Shown piece after piece: positions 24,092 through 36,159 of a DNA stretch of 64,000 nt. The translations under genes and the position numbers were made by a program. The notes under the pieces are model-generated. The model had not been told where the DNA came from and made no database searches. It worked only from the letters and a program-made list of their open reading frames with translations. The DNA is from Typha latifolia. Lineage: Eukaryota > Streptophyta > Magnoliopsida > Poales > Typhaceae. Location of the stretch: assembly GCA_019914945.1 (NCBI GenBank), contig CM034113.1, positions 7,978,850 through 8,042,849 on the forward strand. Reading direction: 5' to 3'. Positions within the stretch are counted from its first letter, which is position 1. Each line of letters opens with the position of its first letter.

Positions 24092-25336
24092 TGTACTGTA
24101 ATATTTAATTTGGAATAATAATTACGTGGCGTGGAACGTGGTTTGCTTCGTGCCTCCCATTCCCCTCCCCTTCTCCTCCACGCCGGGGGAGCGGAATCGT
24201 CTAAGGAAGGAGTCACATGGGAGGATGGGACTCCTTCCGTGGGCCCCGCCCTCACGTGGACAAACGAGTGGAGTACGGAGGTGGGTGCGAAAGCCTCGGA
24301 GTCGGTGGGGCCCCGACTTCGATTTCTAGTTGGCGGGAAGACGGTTTTCGCGCCACTCTATTTTTTTTTTTAAAGATTAATTTCATTTCTTTAAAATAAG
24401 ATTAAACTTTTACATAGTTAAAGTGGAGGGCCTATGTGTAATTTTTTCTAATTTTCTATAGAATATAAGTTTTTCTTCCATTGAAGAATTTAATAAAATA
24501 AGATATGTTCTCATGAAAAATAAGCATATTTTATAAGTATTTAAAGGTAATAGAAATGGAGGTAGACTAGTTCGTGAGATATAAATTAGCCTATAAATAA
24601 GATATATTTCTCTAAAATAAATCCGAAGCTAAATACACAAGCAATGGAGAGGAGAAGGAAGGAGAGAATAAAGCCAACAGAAAGTTACTATTGGATGATG
24701 GGAAAGTGGAAGTAGACTAGTTCATGAGAGTTTGTGCCCTTGTTTCATTTATTGGTAAGGTTTGAGTTGCCAGTTTCTCAGGTGATCTCTCTCACTCTCT
24801 GAAAGCAGAAAAGAGAGAGTGAGAGGCAGAGAAACCCATCTAAAAAAGAGTTTTTAATTATTTTTTATATGCTAAATTTTTTACCTCTAGTTCTACATTT
24901 AGATAACTGGGGACTTTATACAAAAAAATTACTAATATCTAGTTTTTTTTTTCTCTATCTAATATTATTTATATTTATTAATTATTATTTTATTTTTAAA
25001 AAGACAGTACTATTTAACTATCACTTCAATCATATTTTCTCGTCTCATATCCTCCTGTGCTTATATTAGTATTAAAAATTAGCATGACTATATTAGTATT
25101 AAACTTATTTTAGGAAGGAAGTATAATAAGAGAATTAAGATTAAATTAATTAATTTTGGAATCTATTTAGAGCCGCTTGGGGAGCAAACTTATTTCCCAT
25201 TTCCCGAGAGAGCTCTTTCCCACAGTAGTACCAAGTATAAAAAACTTCCCCAAATCTCACCCAGAGAAGCAAACTTATTCCTATTCCCGAGAGAGCTCCT
25301 TCCCCAATCCAAAGCGAGAGAGCCGCGAACGCGAAG
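22594..25336. other. Intergenic DNA with GC-rich island and kinase-gene upstream region
   Basis: Mostly AT-rich, with (TA)n at 24061-24089. Against this background, 24120-24350 is strikingly GC-rich and contains ACGTGGC at about 24124 and CACGTGG at about 24253, both G-box/ABRE-like. Open frames there have no domain and no splice context. The last 150 nt or so before 25337 are probably 5' UTR of the kinase gene. Confidence 0.55.
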
Positions 25337-28300
25337 ATGAGGAGGATAGGCAAGTCGAATAAGAAGTCGAGGAATAGCTCCGTCGTCGCCTCCGATGACG
25401 ACGGAATAAGGATAGGAGAAGTGGAGGAGTACAAGAATAAGGAGCGGAATAAGACGGTGTTGGTCGGGATAAAGCTCGACACCGCGAGCCGGGAGCTCCT
25501 CACCTGCGCCCTCGTCAAGGTCGCTAATCCCGGCGATCGCGTACTCGTTGTCCACGTCGTCCCCTTGTCGTCTTTTAGCTCTTGCTCCAGTTCCGGTAAC
25601 TTACCTTGGCTTTCAGATGACATTAACTTATTGTAGTTATTGATGCGTTTGTTCTAATCGAGGAGTAATTTTGTTCCAGATTGGAGTGGAAGAGCGGCAG
25701 ATTCGTTGCTTTCAGTTCTTTCCGCGTATAGTGGATTCTGCAATCTCAAGCAGGTGATTTATTGTATCCGGAAGTCTGGATCTTTTTCTTGAATTCTTAC
25801 TGGGGTTATAACTGATCTGAATTTGTGTATTTTATTGTATTTTTGTTTAGATCGATTTGAAGTTAAAGGTTTGCAGTGGATCGTCGATTCGTAAATCTTT
25901 GGTGCAACAAGCGATTTCTTCCAACGCTGGGAAGCTCATCGTGGGGGTTTCCAAGAAAAGCCATCATCTTGGGTAAGTTATCTAAACGAAACCATACTCT
26001 GTTGCAGAGTTTGCTTTAAGCAAGAAGGAATACTCTTTCGCTTCCTTATTATTTAGTAGCTGAAACTGATAATAGCCCCCCTCCCCCAAAAAAAAATCTT
26101 AGTTTACTCCTCGAGACTCCCCGAGAAGGGTAGCTTAAGAAGTAGCCCTTGTAAAATTGTGAGTCTTCAGTAGGGTAAATTTCTTTGTCTACGTTAATTT
26201 GTGGTTCTTGGGATTTTTTATTTTTTATTTTTTATCATAATGTATTGTCTGTATCAGTTCTTCCTCTACGGCCATCGCAAAGTATTGTGCCAAGAAATTG
26301 CCTCAGGATTGCTCTGTTCTTGCCATGAGCAACGGCAAGCTTGTTTTCGAGAGAGGCGGTATGTAGCCCACAAAATTCTTAATTTGGTTTCTCTGAGATT
26401 TTGATTTATTTCTTTGACCTATGCTCTGTTATATTAATTTGTGAATAAATATGCAGGTCATCATGCCTCCAGGAGTCAGCACAAGCTTGTCGATGCTGAA
26501 GTAGACAGGTCGGCGATCAGAGATCAAGAACGGCAGAGCAGTGATTCAATGCAACAGAATTGTTCAGTTTGTTCTACTGTGACAGCGAAATTAGAGATTC
26601 CAACTATTGAGTCAAGGACCACTGAGGTGTCTACTACAGGCTGCCCCCCTCTCACAATTTCAGAATTGGCGGATGTTGCATCTGGATGGCCTCTTCTTCG
26701 ATGGAAGTTCTTAAAGGACGGCAAAGCTTCTCCTTTGGAGAATTCTGATATCTCTGGTCTTCAATGGGCAATGCGGCTTCCTAGCCGGTATACTGCTGTA
26801 TTGGCTGTTCATGCAAATCAAAAGGCCACTACGACTAGCATAATTCCTATTGGAGCCAATTCATCTGACACATTGCTTGCAATTCGAGGAGTTGAAAAGG
26901 AAATTCCTCTGGATTTGAAATCAATTATAGAGAAATATTCATCTACTTGCACTGTTTTCAGCTACAAAGAACTCGCACATATGACAACCAATTTTTCATC
27001 TGGTGTGTTAGAAAGTTTTCCTCTTTGATAAACTATTTTACTGTGAAGTTTTCTTATGTTTGGTATTTTCTAGAGTTTTTGCTCTTATCAAATTTTATTA
27101 TTTACTCCAGAGAAGATGATTGGAAAAGGAGGCAATGGCAGTGTGTATAAGGGTCAAACTTCGAACAACAAAGAATTAGCAGTTAAGATTTTGAAGCCAT
27201 CTGACGAGATTTTGAAAGACTTTGTCTCAGAAATTGAGATCGTCAGCTCATTGCACAATAAGAACATCATCTCTCTAATCGGCTTTTGTTATGAGAACGA
27301 TTGTCTCATGTTGGTATACGAGTACTTACCGAAAGGGAGCTTAGAAGAAACATTACATGGTATATCTAAGAAATTGAACTCAATATTCATCTCTTTCCCC
27401 TTTGCCTTGCCCCTGAATTATTCCTTATCCATGACTTTAACTTCAGGTGCCAAAGAGGATAAGATTGCTTTCAGCTGGGCCAAAAGACATAAGGTTGCAG
27501 TAGGTATTGCTCAAGCGCTTGACTATCTGCATGGCAGTGGCAATAATCAACCTGTGATCCATCGAGATGTTAAATCCTCTAACATTCTCTTATCTGATGA
27601 TTTCGAGCCAAAGGTAACTGTCCATTACTCTGTCAGAATCTTATAACTGTATTTTGCTCATAAGTTGCTAACGTTCTCTTCGTTTCTTGATTCAGTTGTC
27701 TGATTTTGGCCTAGCTCTGTGGGCATCAGCTTCTGCATCATACGCCACATGCAACGATGTCGCAGGGACATTCGGGTTAGAGAGACAGCCTATCCTTTTC
27801 AACTTGCTAAATCATCATTAGCTAAGTTAATGTACCATGGTATTGACGTAAGAATATTTCCATGGCAGTTATTTGGCACCAGAATGTTTCATGTATGGCA
27901 AGGTTGACGAGAAGATTGATGTTTACGCTTTCGGAGTCGTTCTGCTTGAGCTCATTTCCGGAAGAAAGCCTATCAGCACTGGGTGCTCAAAGAGTCAGGA
28001 GAGCATAGTTATGTGGGTGAGTAATATTGCAGTTTTTATAACAACGCTTGTACTTTTAGTTAGACTCCTTGTGGATTGATTCAAAATCGTATGTTTCCTT
28101 CAAAGAGAAATATCTTCCTGTTTGTAGCTAACTTTATACTTACAACAGCAACTGATATTTTTCCTTGTGATCACAGGCAAATTCCATCTTACAAGGTGGA
28201 AAAGTTGCACAACTAATTGATCCTTGTTTGGGTACTGAATACGATGCTGATCAATTTGAGAGGATGACTCTAGCTGCTTCCCTCTGCATCAGACGAGCAC

Positions 28301-28673
28301 CTACTTCTCGGCCTCAGATGTCACTTGTAAGATCTCATTTCCAATTGTCCTTCCCATGTATTTTGTCAATCATTATGTCAACTGATATGAACTCTGATTG
28401 TTCCTGTAGGTTCTGAAACTACTCAAAGGAGACGACGGTATGCTCACGTGGGCAAGGTCGCAAATTAGTACATCAAATGAGTGTGACAGCACAGATGACG
28501 AAGCCTCATTCTCAGACAATAAACTCCAGTCCTACATAAACCTCGCATTGCTTGACATCGACAATGACTCGCTCTCACCCAGCAGCGCAGAGCACCCAGA
28601 CTTTATCAGGGCAAACACTTCACTGGAGGATTATCTGCAAGGAAGATGGAGCCGTTCATCAAGCTTCTATTGA
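25337..28673 (+). CDS. USP-domain receptor-like cytoplasmic kinase
   Basis: Eleven exons: 25337-25595, 25680-25753, 25851-25972, 26258-26358, 26457-27002, 27111-27359, 27447-27613, 27696-27775, 27869-28016, 28177-28326, 28410-28673. They join in frame to 719 residues. Residues about 40-185 form an adenine-nucleotide alpha-hydrolase/universal-stress-protein fold ([30 protein letters not shown]). A variable linker follows. A Ser/Thr kinase domain runs from about 370 to 645: P-loop [16 protein letters not shown] lysine, [16 protein letters not shown]. All catalytic residues are present, so it should be active. The architecture matches Arabidopsis AT1G21590/AT1G77280-type kinases, RLCK class, without a U-box. 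There is no signal peptide or transmembrane segment. The physiological substrate is not known to me. Confidence 0.95.
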
Positions 28674-30845
28674 TAGTTTAATTTGTGTATGAAGAGCAAA
28701 TTTCAATCTACTTCCAATCTAGTATGCCAACTGTTTGTTTGTTATAGGGAAAGATCTAGGATGAGATGTGGTATATTGAGCCCTCCTCCAGGCCTCTATG
28801 ATGTTGTACAGTTAATTTGTTTTCTTTCAAGAATCATTTCCTCCCTCTCTACCTAACCAAAGGTTGGAAAATAATAGAGGGAATTGATGGAATGATTAAT
28901 AGCTGTGGCAAATTGTGACAATTTATATATTCTAATGTAAGGTGTAAAGCTCACCTTCTAATCCTTGTGTACTGAAACATTTGCTCACAATGCAAGATTT
29001 ATCTAGATGATTTTATAAAGAGTAATTTGAACATTTCAAAGGATGATGATGTGAAAACTATACAATGTGCAGTTATTTGAGCAAATCCTTTTTTTCGGTC
29101 ATTAGTAGCAAATCCTTTTTCATCTTTTTTTTTTTCTCTATCATCTTATTATTCTCAACTCTACTTAGTTGGATGTACTTCAGCCCAAGGTCTCATAAAG
29201 TCCAACTGATGGAAAGCATGATCATCCTAAACAGTAATGCAGACATTTCTCTTCATGAGTACCTTTTCTTTAAAACTTCTATAGGTTATTACACAAAGGA
29301 AGAACTACACCTAAATTCCCCCAATTCTACAACTCTTACTCTTATTTTAGAGAAAACAAATAAAAATTAGGGGTAAGATGGATCATTGAGAGTGTCAAAA
29401 TGTCAAAAGGAGAAGAAAAGAAGAGAAATACATGGGTCTATGTTAAATGAGTAATAGTTTAGGAGAATTAAGTATAATTAGCCCTCAAACAAAATGGTAA
29501 ACTTGAATCAACTTCATGAAATTATGGTCATAAGAATTATAATTGAATAGAATTCCTCTTTTAGCATCCTTAGTGCTTTCCTAAATAATAAAGAAACATG
29601 TTAATATGATGCAATTGGAATAGTTAATAATTGCATTATAGACTGTCTCCCAACATAGAAAAAGAGCAGCAGTATTACAACCAGGGGTTTCAGTAGATTC
29701 TAGCAAAGAGGAAGCAAAAAGAGGAGTTTCCAGTTATGCAACAGAGAGATTCACCTTAAACTACTTTGGAGATCTCACATTTATCTTTGCAGAGATCACC
29801 ATAGAATTCAAAAGGAGACTTCATATAAGCCTGACCACGATTTGTAATGTATGAAATTCTACCTTATTTTGTTTCTTAAAATCCAGTTAAAAGCATGGGA
29901 ATATGCTTAGTATTTATTAAAAAAATAATAAGGTTAATTATACTTAGCCCGCACAATTATCACTATTTTCTCTCTCTATATATCCTCCAACTATCTTTTT
30001 TTTTTAAATTCTTAGTTCAGAGTCATATAGTTAACTTTTTCTTATCATATTAATTCCAATTTTATGTAGGTATATATATATATATATATATTAATTCAGA
30101 GATGATAATAAGAAAGTTTAGAAGACATAGTTTAGAATGCTAAATATAATTATTCCATTATAATATATTGTTGAAATAATATTATTCATAGTTGCCGTAT
30201 TAGTGAGTTAAATTAATTAGGGAAAATTTCAAACAGCCCCTACGTCATAAAAAATTATCCCTTTCAATTTATAAAAGAAAACAATTCAATAAACATAGCA
30301 TCCGGATGTAATCATATCATAAATTAAGAAACCACAGTACTTCTCAAATGATCAACATATCCTAATTTAAATAACAATTTGAATACGCAAGTGTATATGA
30401 ATAGTTTCAAATTGAAGAACATTTAAATTATTAGGAAGAATTGAAAAAAAAATTATGATTGTCAGAATAAAGCTAACAAATAAGGTTATTATTATCGGCA
30501 TTCATGAGGATAATTAAGGAATTTTAAGAATATCTTATATGTTAAGGAAGATGAGTTAAAATTAAGCCCAATGTATTAAATAGATATTTTCTTAATAAAA
30601 AGTAGTTAATTTTTTGAGAAAAAAAATGATAAGGTAGGATATAAACCGATTTATGGAAAGATTTGACTCGAGGGCCAGACGAGAATTTGCAAAGGGTGGA
30701 GGAGGAATAAGAGACGGAGTGGAGTGGAAAGGACTAAAAAGAAAGAGCGGAAGAAAGTTAATCGTAGCTTCGTTTCGTGCATAAAGATATATTTATCCAC
30801 AGCCGTCCGATGGCTGAGCAGCCTTGATGAACGTGCGGTGCACAC
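28674..30845. other. Intergenic DNA downstream of kinase gene
   Basis: The first few hundred bases are probably the kinase 3' UTR. The rest is AT-rich with a (TA)n run at about 30068-30091. No gene was seen. Confidence 0.6.
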
Positions 30846-31340
30846 CTAGACCTGAAAAAAGGCCCAGCCCACCCATGCCAGGCCCGACCCGGCACGGTTT
30901 GGACCGGGCTAAGCCTAGCGCGTATCCGGTTTGAGCCCAGCCTGGCCCAAAACCGAACTACCTATGGGCGGCACGAGCCAGCCCTTTGCTCGCCCGGTCC
31001 GAAAGCCCGCCTGTTTGGCCTGCAACTAGGGTCGCTCGTCTGCTACAATAGCTCGTCCTTACGCTATAATGAAAACTAACGAAATTTTAGCATTGTGAAG
31101 TTTTAAATTTTTTTAAGCACACCTTTAAAAAATTTTAATATATTATTTTTTTAAATGAAGGTATAGAAATATTTTTTTTTTAAAATAAACTAACAAAAAA
31201 TATATATAAATAGCTAAAAGGTGGGTTGGGCTGAGTGATCGGTGGATCGGGCCCGGCCCGACTCAGCTAGCCTGATCTCTCACGAGTCGATGGCCAGTAA
31301 GGGGCTAGACTATTCTAGCCCAGCCCAGCCTGAGTAAATG
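30846..31340. repeat. GC-rich dispersed repeat, first copy
   Basis: Dense in GGCCCAGCCC, GCCCGACCC and related words at 30855-31020 and 31215-31335, separated by AT-rich DNA. The segment 31133-31300 recurs 3 kb away at 34166-34297, with the shared string GGTTGGGCTGAGTGATCGG. Probably a non-autonomous transposon of unknown class. Confidence 0.7.
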
Positions 31341-31574
31341 GTGAGTCGGGTCATAAATAAATACTTAAGCTTAATTGGCCCAAAAAGCTCGGCCAGCCTC
31401 GTGTGCACTGAGTATGTTACATAAATTTTTTTGTTATTTAATTTTGTCATTAATTGTTCCATTTGCATAGAATTAGAGACATCCAAACCCTCTGGCGGCT
31501 TCCCTACCTTCACTTGAGTAGGTGAAAAAAGAATGAGGTAATCGAGAAATTTAAGGGGATGCAGAAAGAAGTAC

Positions 31575-32017
31575 CTCCGGACATTGAAAGGCCCTTCACC
31601 TGGTGAGCCGGCGCCGCCTCGTATGCAGGTTCCGACGCACTTGCCGGTGCAGGCCTCCGCCTTCCTCGACCTCGGCCGCTGTATCCTCGCTTGCTTGCCA
31701 CTATCATCTCCTGCGCAGAGTTAATATTTTTTTCGGAGCTTTAGTTATAACTCGTCGCCTAGTCGAGAGGTTTCCACGGTGGTGGAACTCCCAACGGAAA
31801 GCGTCGGAGGCACGTTGGAGAATGTATCCGGCGACTGAGGAGCCGGCGACGAGAAGATGACCGCGGCTGCGAGCAGAGCCGGTGCGGGGTTAATACAAGA
31901 GCAGAAGCAGCTCAGCCTCCTCGTCGTGCCGGTGCCGGTGCCGGTGCCATCCGCTAAGAGGGAGGAAGGCAGCTTGTTAATGGTAATGTTGCCCACCGAC
32001 AGCAACGACGCTGCCAT
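31575..32017 (-). CDS. Small plastid-type protein with CTGKCVGTCIRGG motif (partial)
   Basis: Two exons are supported. Exon 1 starts at 32017 (MAASLLSVGNITINKLPSSL...), a Ser/Thr-rich, transit-peptide-like sequence running to PPTLS. Exon 2 (31710-31575) encodes a basic stretch then CTGKCVGTCIRGGAGSPGEG and PFNVR, ending at a good GT donor. I recall this cysteine motif from a conserved, uncharacterised plant plastid protein, but cannot name a function. The first intron's donor is uncertain; GGGA|GTTCC keeps the frame. The expected third exon was not found intact. Sequence at 31440-31513 faintly resembles it, and then the GC-rich repeat begins. The gene may be truncated or a pseudogene. Confidence 0.5.
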
Positions 32018-32159
32018 CTCTTCTTCTTCTTCTTCTCCTCTAAATCTCCTTGCTATTTATTCTTTTGCTCCGCTGCTTGTTCCTTGTCAAGAGAGTGAGT
32101 GGGAGGGGAGGTGGTCACGAGGCGTTCTCCACCACTCGCAGAGCTCAGCAAATCTGTAA

Positions 32160-33299
32160 CGATTTCTACTCACCCACAGAGTAGCTGGACGCACACCTCG
32201 GCCCGCGCCAAAGCTTACCATGTAATATAGACCAGGTTCATGTTCGACTGGGCTTTCATGGTGATGCCTTCGGACCAAAGTCTGGCCCACAAACAACTGA
32301 GGAAAGAGGAAGTTAAAGAAAAGGAGGACGAGACATGGGATATACATAGGGTTGATTAAGGGATGACTTGAGCATGTCAGCTTAAGTTGATCTATTCAAT
32401 CCGTTCTACTTATTTATTAAGCCTGAAATGATTAATATAACATGTATTAAATATTTATTAATCCGTTCTACTTTTTTCTATTTATTTTCTGCCACTTTCT
32501 TTCTCTCATTCTTCTTCATCTTCTATTTTCATAAATAATAAGTTAAATACTCTTTCTTCTCTAAAATAATCTCATTTGATAATTCTAGAAGATAGTTCCT
32601 TCATTCAATATCTCTCTCATCTTGTTTACTATTCATCTTCCTCATTTTGTTCTTGAGTGATTGAAGTATTCTGAATTAAGTTAATATTTTAGTAACTATT
32701 TTATCTTGCTCAAACAATGTTCTCAATATTTATATATCATTTTAACAATATTTTTTACTACTCTAATTTTGCAAATATGTCTCTGATTAAAATTAGTATA
32801 AAAGTCTTACGTATCACCTATGTAAATTCTGTGCACTGCTTATACAAAATGTGCACTTTAATATCAAGCAAAGTACACATTTATAATAGTGAAAAAGTTT
32901 TACGCATTACCTATGTAAATTATGTATATTACCTATATAAAATGTGTGCATCAAAATTAGGCAAGGTACGTATTTATAAGGATAAAAAAAGTCTTGTCCA
33001 TCACTTATGTAGACTGACGATAAAAATATTTCAGGTATTAAAATATATAGCTGTATATAAAGGCTAAATATTAACGAAATAAAATTTAAGATAAAAATAT
33101 CATCATTAGCCTTCTTCTCCAAAGAAGATAAAGGGATAATGAAAGATTGCATATATTTTAGGATCTAACAATCATATTATTAAATATAGTAAAAAATTAT
33201 GCACATCACCTATGTAAAGTATTTTCAAACAGTATACAAAACATGGGCAGAAATTTTAACTAAAGCAAGTAGCAAAACTTCACCCTTAGTTTTTTACTA
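32160..33299. other. Noncoding DNA with degenerate outliers of the 92-bp repeat
   Basis: 32160-32790 shows no gene. From about 32790 to 33060 and 33180-33290, diverged units (CACCTATGTAAATT..., TACGCATTACCTATG...) related to the following tandem array appear at irregular spacing. Confidence 0.55.
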
Positions 33300-34165
33300 A
33301 AAAATGAAAAACTTCATGCATCGCCGTGTAATTTGTACACATCGCATGCGCAAAATGTATGCTCCAATTTTAAATAGGATATGCATTGATATTTTCCAAA
33401 AATGTCATGCATTGCCTACGCAATATGTACGCATTGCCTATATAATATGTGCGCATTGCCTATACAAATTATATGCTCCAATTTTAACTAAGGTACGCAT
33501 CGAGATTTCCTAAAACTACCACATATCGCCTATGTAATATGTATGCATCGTCTATGCGAAATATACGCTCTAATTTTAACCAATGTATGCATCGAGATTT
33601 TCAGAAAAACATTACGCATTGCTTATGTAATATGTACACATCGTCTATGCAAATTCAAATTGTACGCTCTAATTTTATCCAAGGTATGCATCAAGAATTC
33701 TAAAAAAACGTCACACATCGCTTATGTAATATATACGTATCGCCTATGCAAATTATATGCTCCAATTTTATCTAAAGTACGCATTGAGATTTTAAAAAAA
33801 ATATCTTGCATTGTTTATGTAATATACGCTTCGCCTATGCAAATTGTATGCTCTAATTTTATCCAAGGTATGCATCTAGATTTCTAAAAAATATCACGCA
33901 TCACTTATATAATATGTACGCATCGTCTATATAAATTATACGCTCCAATTTTAACCAAAGTACGTATTAAAATTTCAAAATAACATCACGTATTATTTAT
34001 GTAATATGTACGCATAGCCTATGCAAATTGTACGCTTCAACTTTAACCAAGGTACGCATCGAGATTTCTAAAAAAACGTTACGCATCGCTTATGTAATAT
34101 GTACGCATCAACTATGTGAATTATATGCTCCAATTTTAATTAAGTTACGTATCGAGATTTTTAAT
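33300..34165 (+). repeat. 92-bp-period tandem array
   Basis: Nine units share the core GCTCCAATTTTAACCAAGG, a TACGCATCGAGATTTCTAAA block and ACGCATCGCTTATGTAATATG. The GCTCCAATTTT-type anchor occurs near 33361, 33475, 33567, 33666, 33759, 33850, 33942, 34033 and 34127. Spacings are about 114, 92, 99, 93, 91, 92, 91 and 94. Within each unit the word ACGCATCG itself recurs two or three times, pointing to an older shorter repeat. Long open frames across it (for example 33543-33887) result from the repeat, not a gene. Confidence 0.92.
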
Positions 34166-34297
34166 ATATTATTTTTTTAAATGAAGGAATATAAATATTT
34201 TAAAAAAACTAATATAAAAATATAAAAATAGCAAAAAGTGGGTTGGGCTGAGTGATCGGTGGATCGGGCCCGACCCGACCCAGCTAGATGGCCAGTA
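34166..34297. repeat. Dispersed repeat, second copy
   Basis: A near-copy of 31133-31300 in the same orientation: TTAATATATTATTTTTTTAAATGAAGG, an AT-rich stretch, then GGGTTGGGCTGAGTGATCGG, GGATCGGGCCCG and GATGGCCAGTAAG. It begins exactly where the 92-bp array ends and runs into the hairpin at 34296. Confidence 0.85.
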
Positions 34298-34332
34298 AGA
34301 TTGAAAAAAATATATTATTTTTTTCAATCTTA
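34296..34332. repeat. Perfect 17-bp inverted repeat with 3-nt loop
   Basis: TAAGATTGAAAAAAATA at 34296-34312 and its exact reverse complement at 34316-34332, separated by TAT. It abuts the dispersed repeat and could be a transposon terminus or simply a cruciform-prone site. Confidence 0.9.
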
Positions 34333-34493
34333 TTTACTTGCTCAAAGTCTGAAACATGCCACCTGCATTTACAATGACATATATACTTGCAATTTTTGCA
34401 CCAAAAAAAAGAGAAAAAAATCAACTTGCTCATTTACTTTTCTAGCAAGTGATCAATTTTTTTTTGGAGGAATTAATTAATGACAAGATAAGA

Positions 34494-34833
34494 TCAAACC
34501 ACCACATCAAAGGAATGAAGAACTTGTTCCAGAATCCCTCTAGTTTGGTTGTCCAAGGGATCATCTGGAGGATCTGAGTGAGCGATGTTGAGAAGATAAA
34601 GCTTGTTAGAAGCCACGAATGCAGCAGAAAAGATCCTCTTCATCCCTCCTCTGCTGCTATCCACTCTGTACTCAATCTCATACACTGGAAAACCATTTTG
34701 ACACCATCTCTCCGCAACTCCCAATACATTAGCATCCTTCGTGCTCTCCTACAAACATCACCAACATAGATACTTGTTCACATGATGCAAATCATAATTT
34801 GCAACGGACATGGATCCTCGCTAATGATTGCAT

Positions 34834-34869
<36 letters not shown>

Positions 34870-35479
34870 GTTAAAAAAGAGCAGCAGAATCACCTTTCGT
34901 CTCTCTGCTTGTATGAGCTTATCCGCCACGAACTCCGGCGTACCGAAATCCCGAAGCGACGAAAGGCGGACGGGACTGACCACGATTCCGATGTTGTTGA
35001 TCCCTTTGCCTTCTTCCTCGAACAGCGCCGTCGCACCCGCCTTCTCCACCTGCATTCCCACCAAATTCACCTCATCATCACACCCAAACCCCACCAAGGA
35101 CTCGGGATTAGCCCCGAAATTAGACGACCATTACCTTGCGCCAAGATGCCGGCTTTAAAAGGGTGAATCCCTCCGATTGGTCCGTGTACCGCTCCAAGTC
35201 CACTTCTAGGGATAAGGAGGCGCCGGCGGCTGCGGCTGCGGTTGCGGCTGGTGATGGAATCAAGAATGGGAAGAGAAGGAGGGAGGAGATGGCCCTCCTA
35301 GTGATTCGAGGCTTCTCGTGGTTGGATGTGGAAGAATGGGAGAGGAGGCGATCGGGTTGATCGACCGAAGCGAGAGATGGGATGGATTGGGGCGAATCGA
35401 GGCGGCGGATTATGAGGGGAATGACGGGGGATATGGCGGCGCCGCTGGTGAGAATGGCCGTGGACGGCGAGAGAGGCAT
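34494..35479 (-). CDS. PsbP-domain protein, thylakoid lumen
   Basis: Three exons, 35479-35135, 35049-34894 and 34748-34494, join in frame to 251 residues. The N-terminus is a bipartite plastid signal: a transit region, then TRRAISSLLLFPFLIPSP with the twin arginine at residues 61-62 and an Ala-rich cleavage region at 80-87. That predicts Tat-pathway delivery to the lumen. The mature part is a PsbP fold: YTDQSEGFTLLKPASWRK, GINNIGIVVSPVRLSSLRDFG, YEIEYRVDSS and LYLLNIAHSDP. PsbP-domain (PPD) proteins assist photosystem assembly or stability; it is not PsbP itself. It looks closest to the PPD3 type (AT1G76450), from memory. A (CA)n run sits in intron 2. Confidence 0.9.
34839..34867. repeat. (CA)n microsatellite
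   Basis: About fourteen AC dinucleotides, just inside intron 2 of the PsbP-domain gene, 27 nt from the exon 2 donor. Confidence 0.95.
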
Positions 35480-36159
35480 TCTGACGTTGAGTGGAGGAAA
35501 GAGTCAGACATGGGAACGAAGGGATAACAATAGATACGGGGACAGATGAGAGATTTCCTTTAGAAATTTGCAAACGACGCCCTACATTTGTGGGATTTGC
35601 AAATCAGACCTCACATCTTGAGTTAATAGTAAGACTAACAAACACCCTTTGAAATGATCACATGAAATAGTAAGTTAACCAAATCTAACACTATACTTAG
35701 CTTTTCTTGAAAAATCCAACAGCAGTGAAATTTTCTTTTTTTTTTCAAAAATCGTTTCCTTTTTACTTTCTGCTGAAAGACGGGAGTAATTTGCAAATAC
35801 CGGAAAAGATATGATTCAAACTGCAAATTACTTAAATGCAGGTATGCATGCAAATTCATAACATCATGGGCTTGCACCTATATATATACCAAGCATTTAG
35901 AGTGCTTCATTGAAGTAGAGAAACATCTTTGCAATATTAACAGAGGGGAGACTCTACCATCTGGTTGCCTAAACTAAAAGAAATCTACAAATGCTACAAA
36001 AGTCATCAAAGTAGCTATAAACAGAAACATGATTAGCAGAGTATTCATCCACTAGAACACGAGAACAGACAAAAATGTCGCAGCATCCGAGCTTTCAGAA
36101 AGCACTCTGCAGCTGATCAAAATCCTTCTCGCTTGCTTAGCTTCTGCAGGAGTTTGGAG
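35480..36159. other. Intergenic: PsbP-domain gene promoter and KIWI 3' flank
   Basis: No gene. The segment near 35480 must hold the promoter of the minus-strand PsbP-domain gene; the right end holds the KIWI 3' UTR. Phrases such as GACGCCCTACATTTGTGGGATTTGCAAATC at 35575-35605 resemble ends of the inverted-repeat element at 19 kb. Confidence 0.5.

Noticed and set aside
24022..24399. Overlapping open frames on both strands in a GC-rich block
   Set aside because: GC-rich DNA has few stops by chance. No recognisable domain and mutually overlapping frames.
32717..33887. Several 70-116-codon plus-strand frames with repeated YVIC/LYAPIL phrases
   Set aside because: The repeated peptide is produced by the 92-bp tandem array; no start context, no homology and the units are degenerate.
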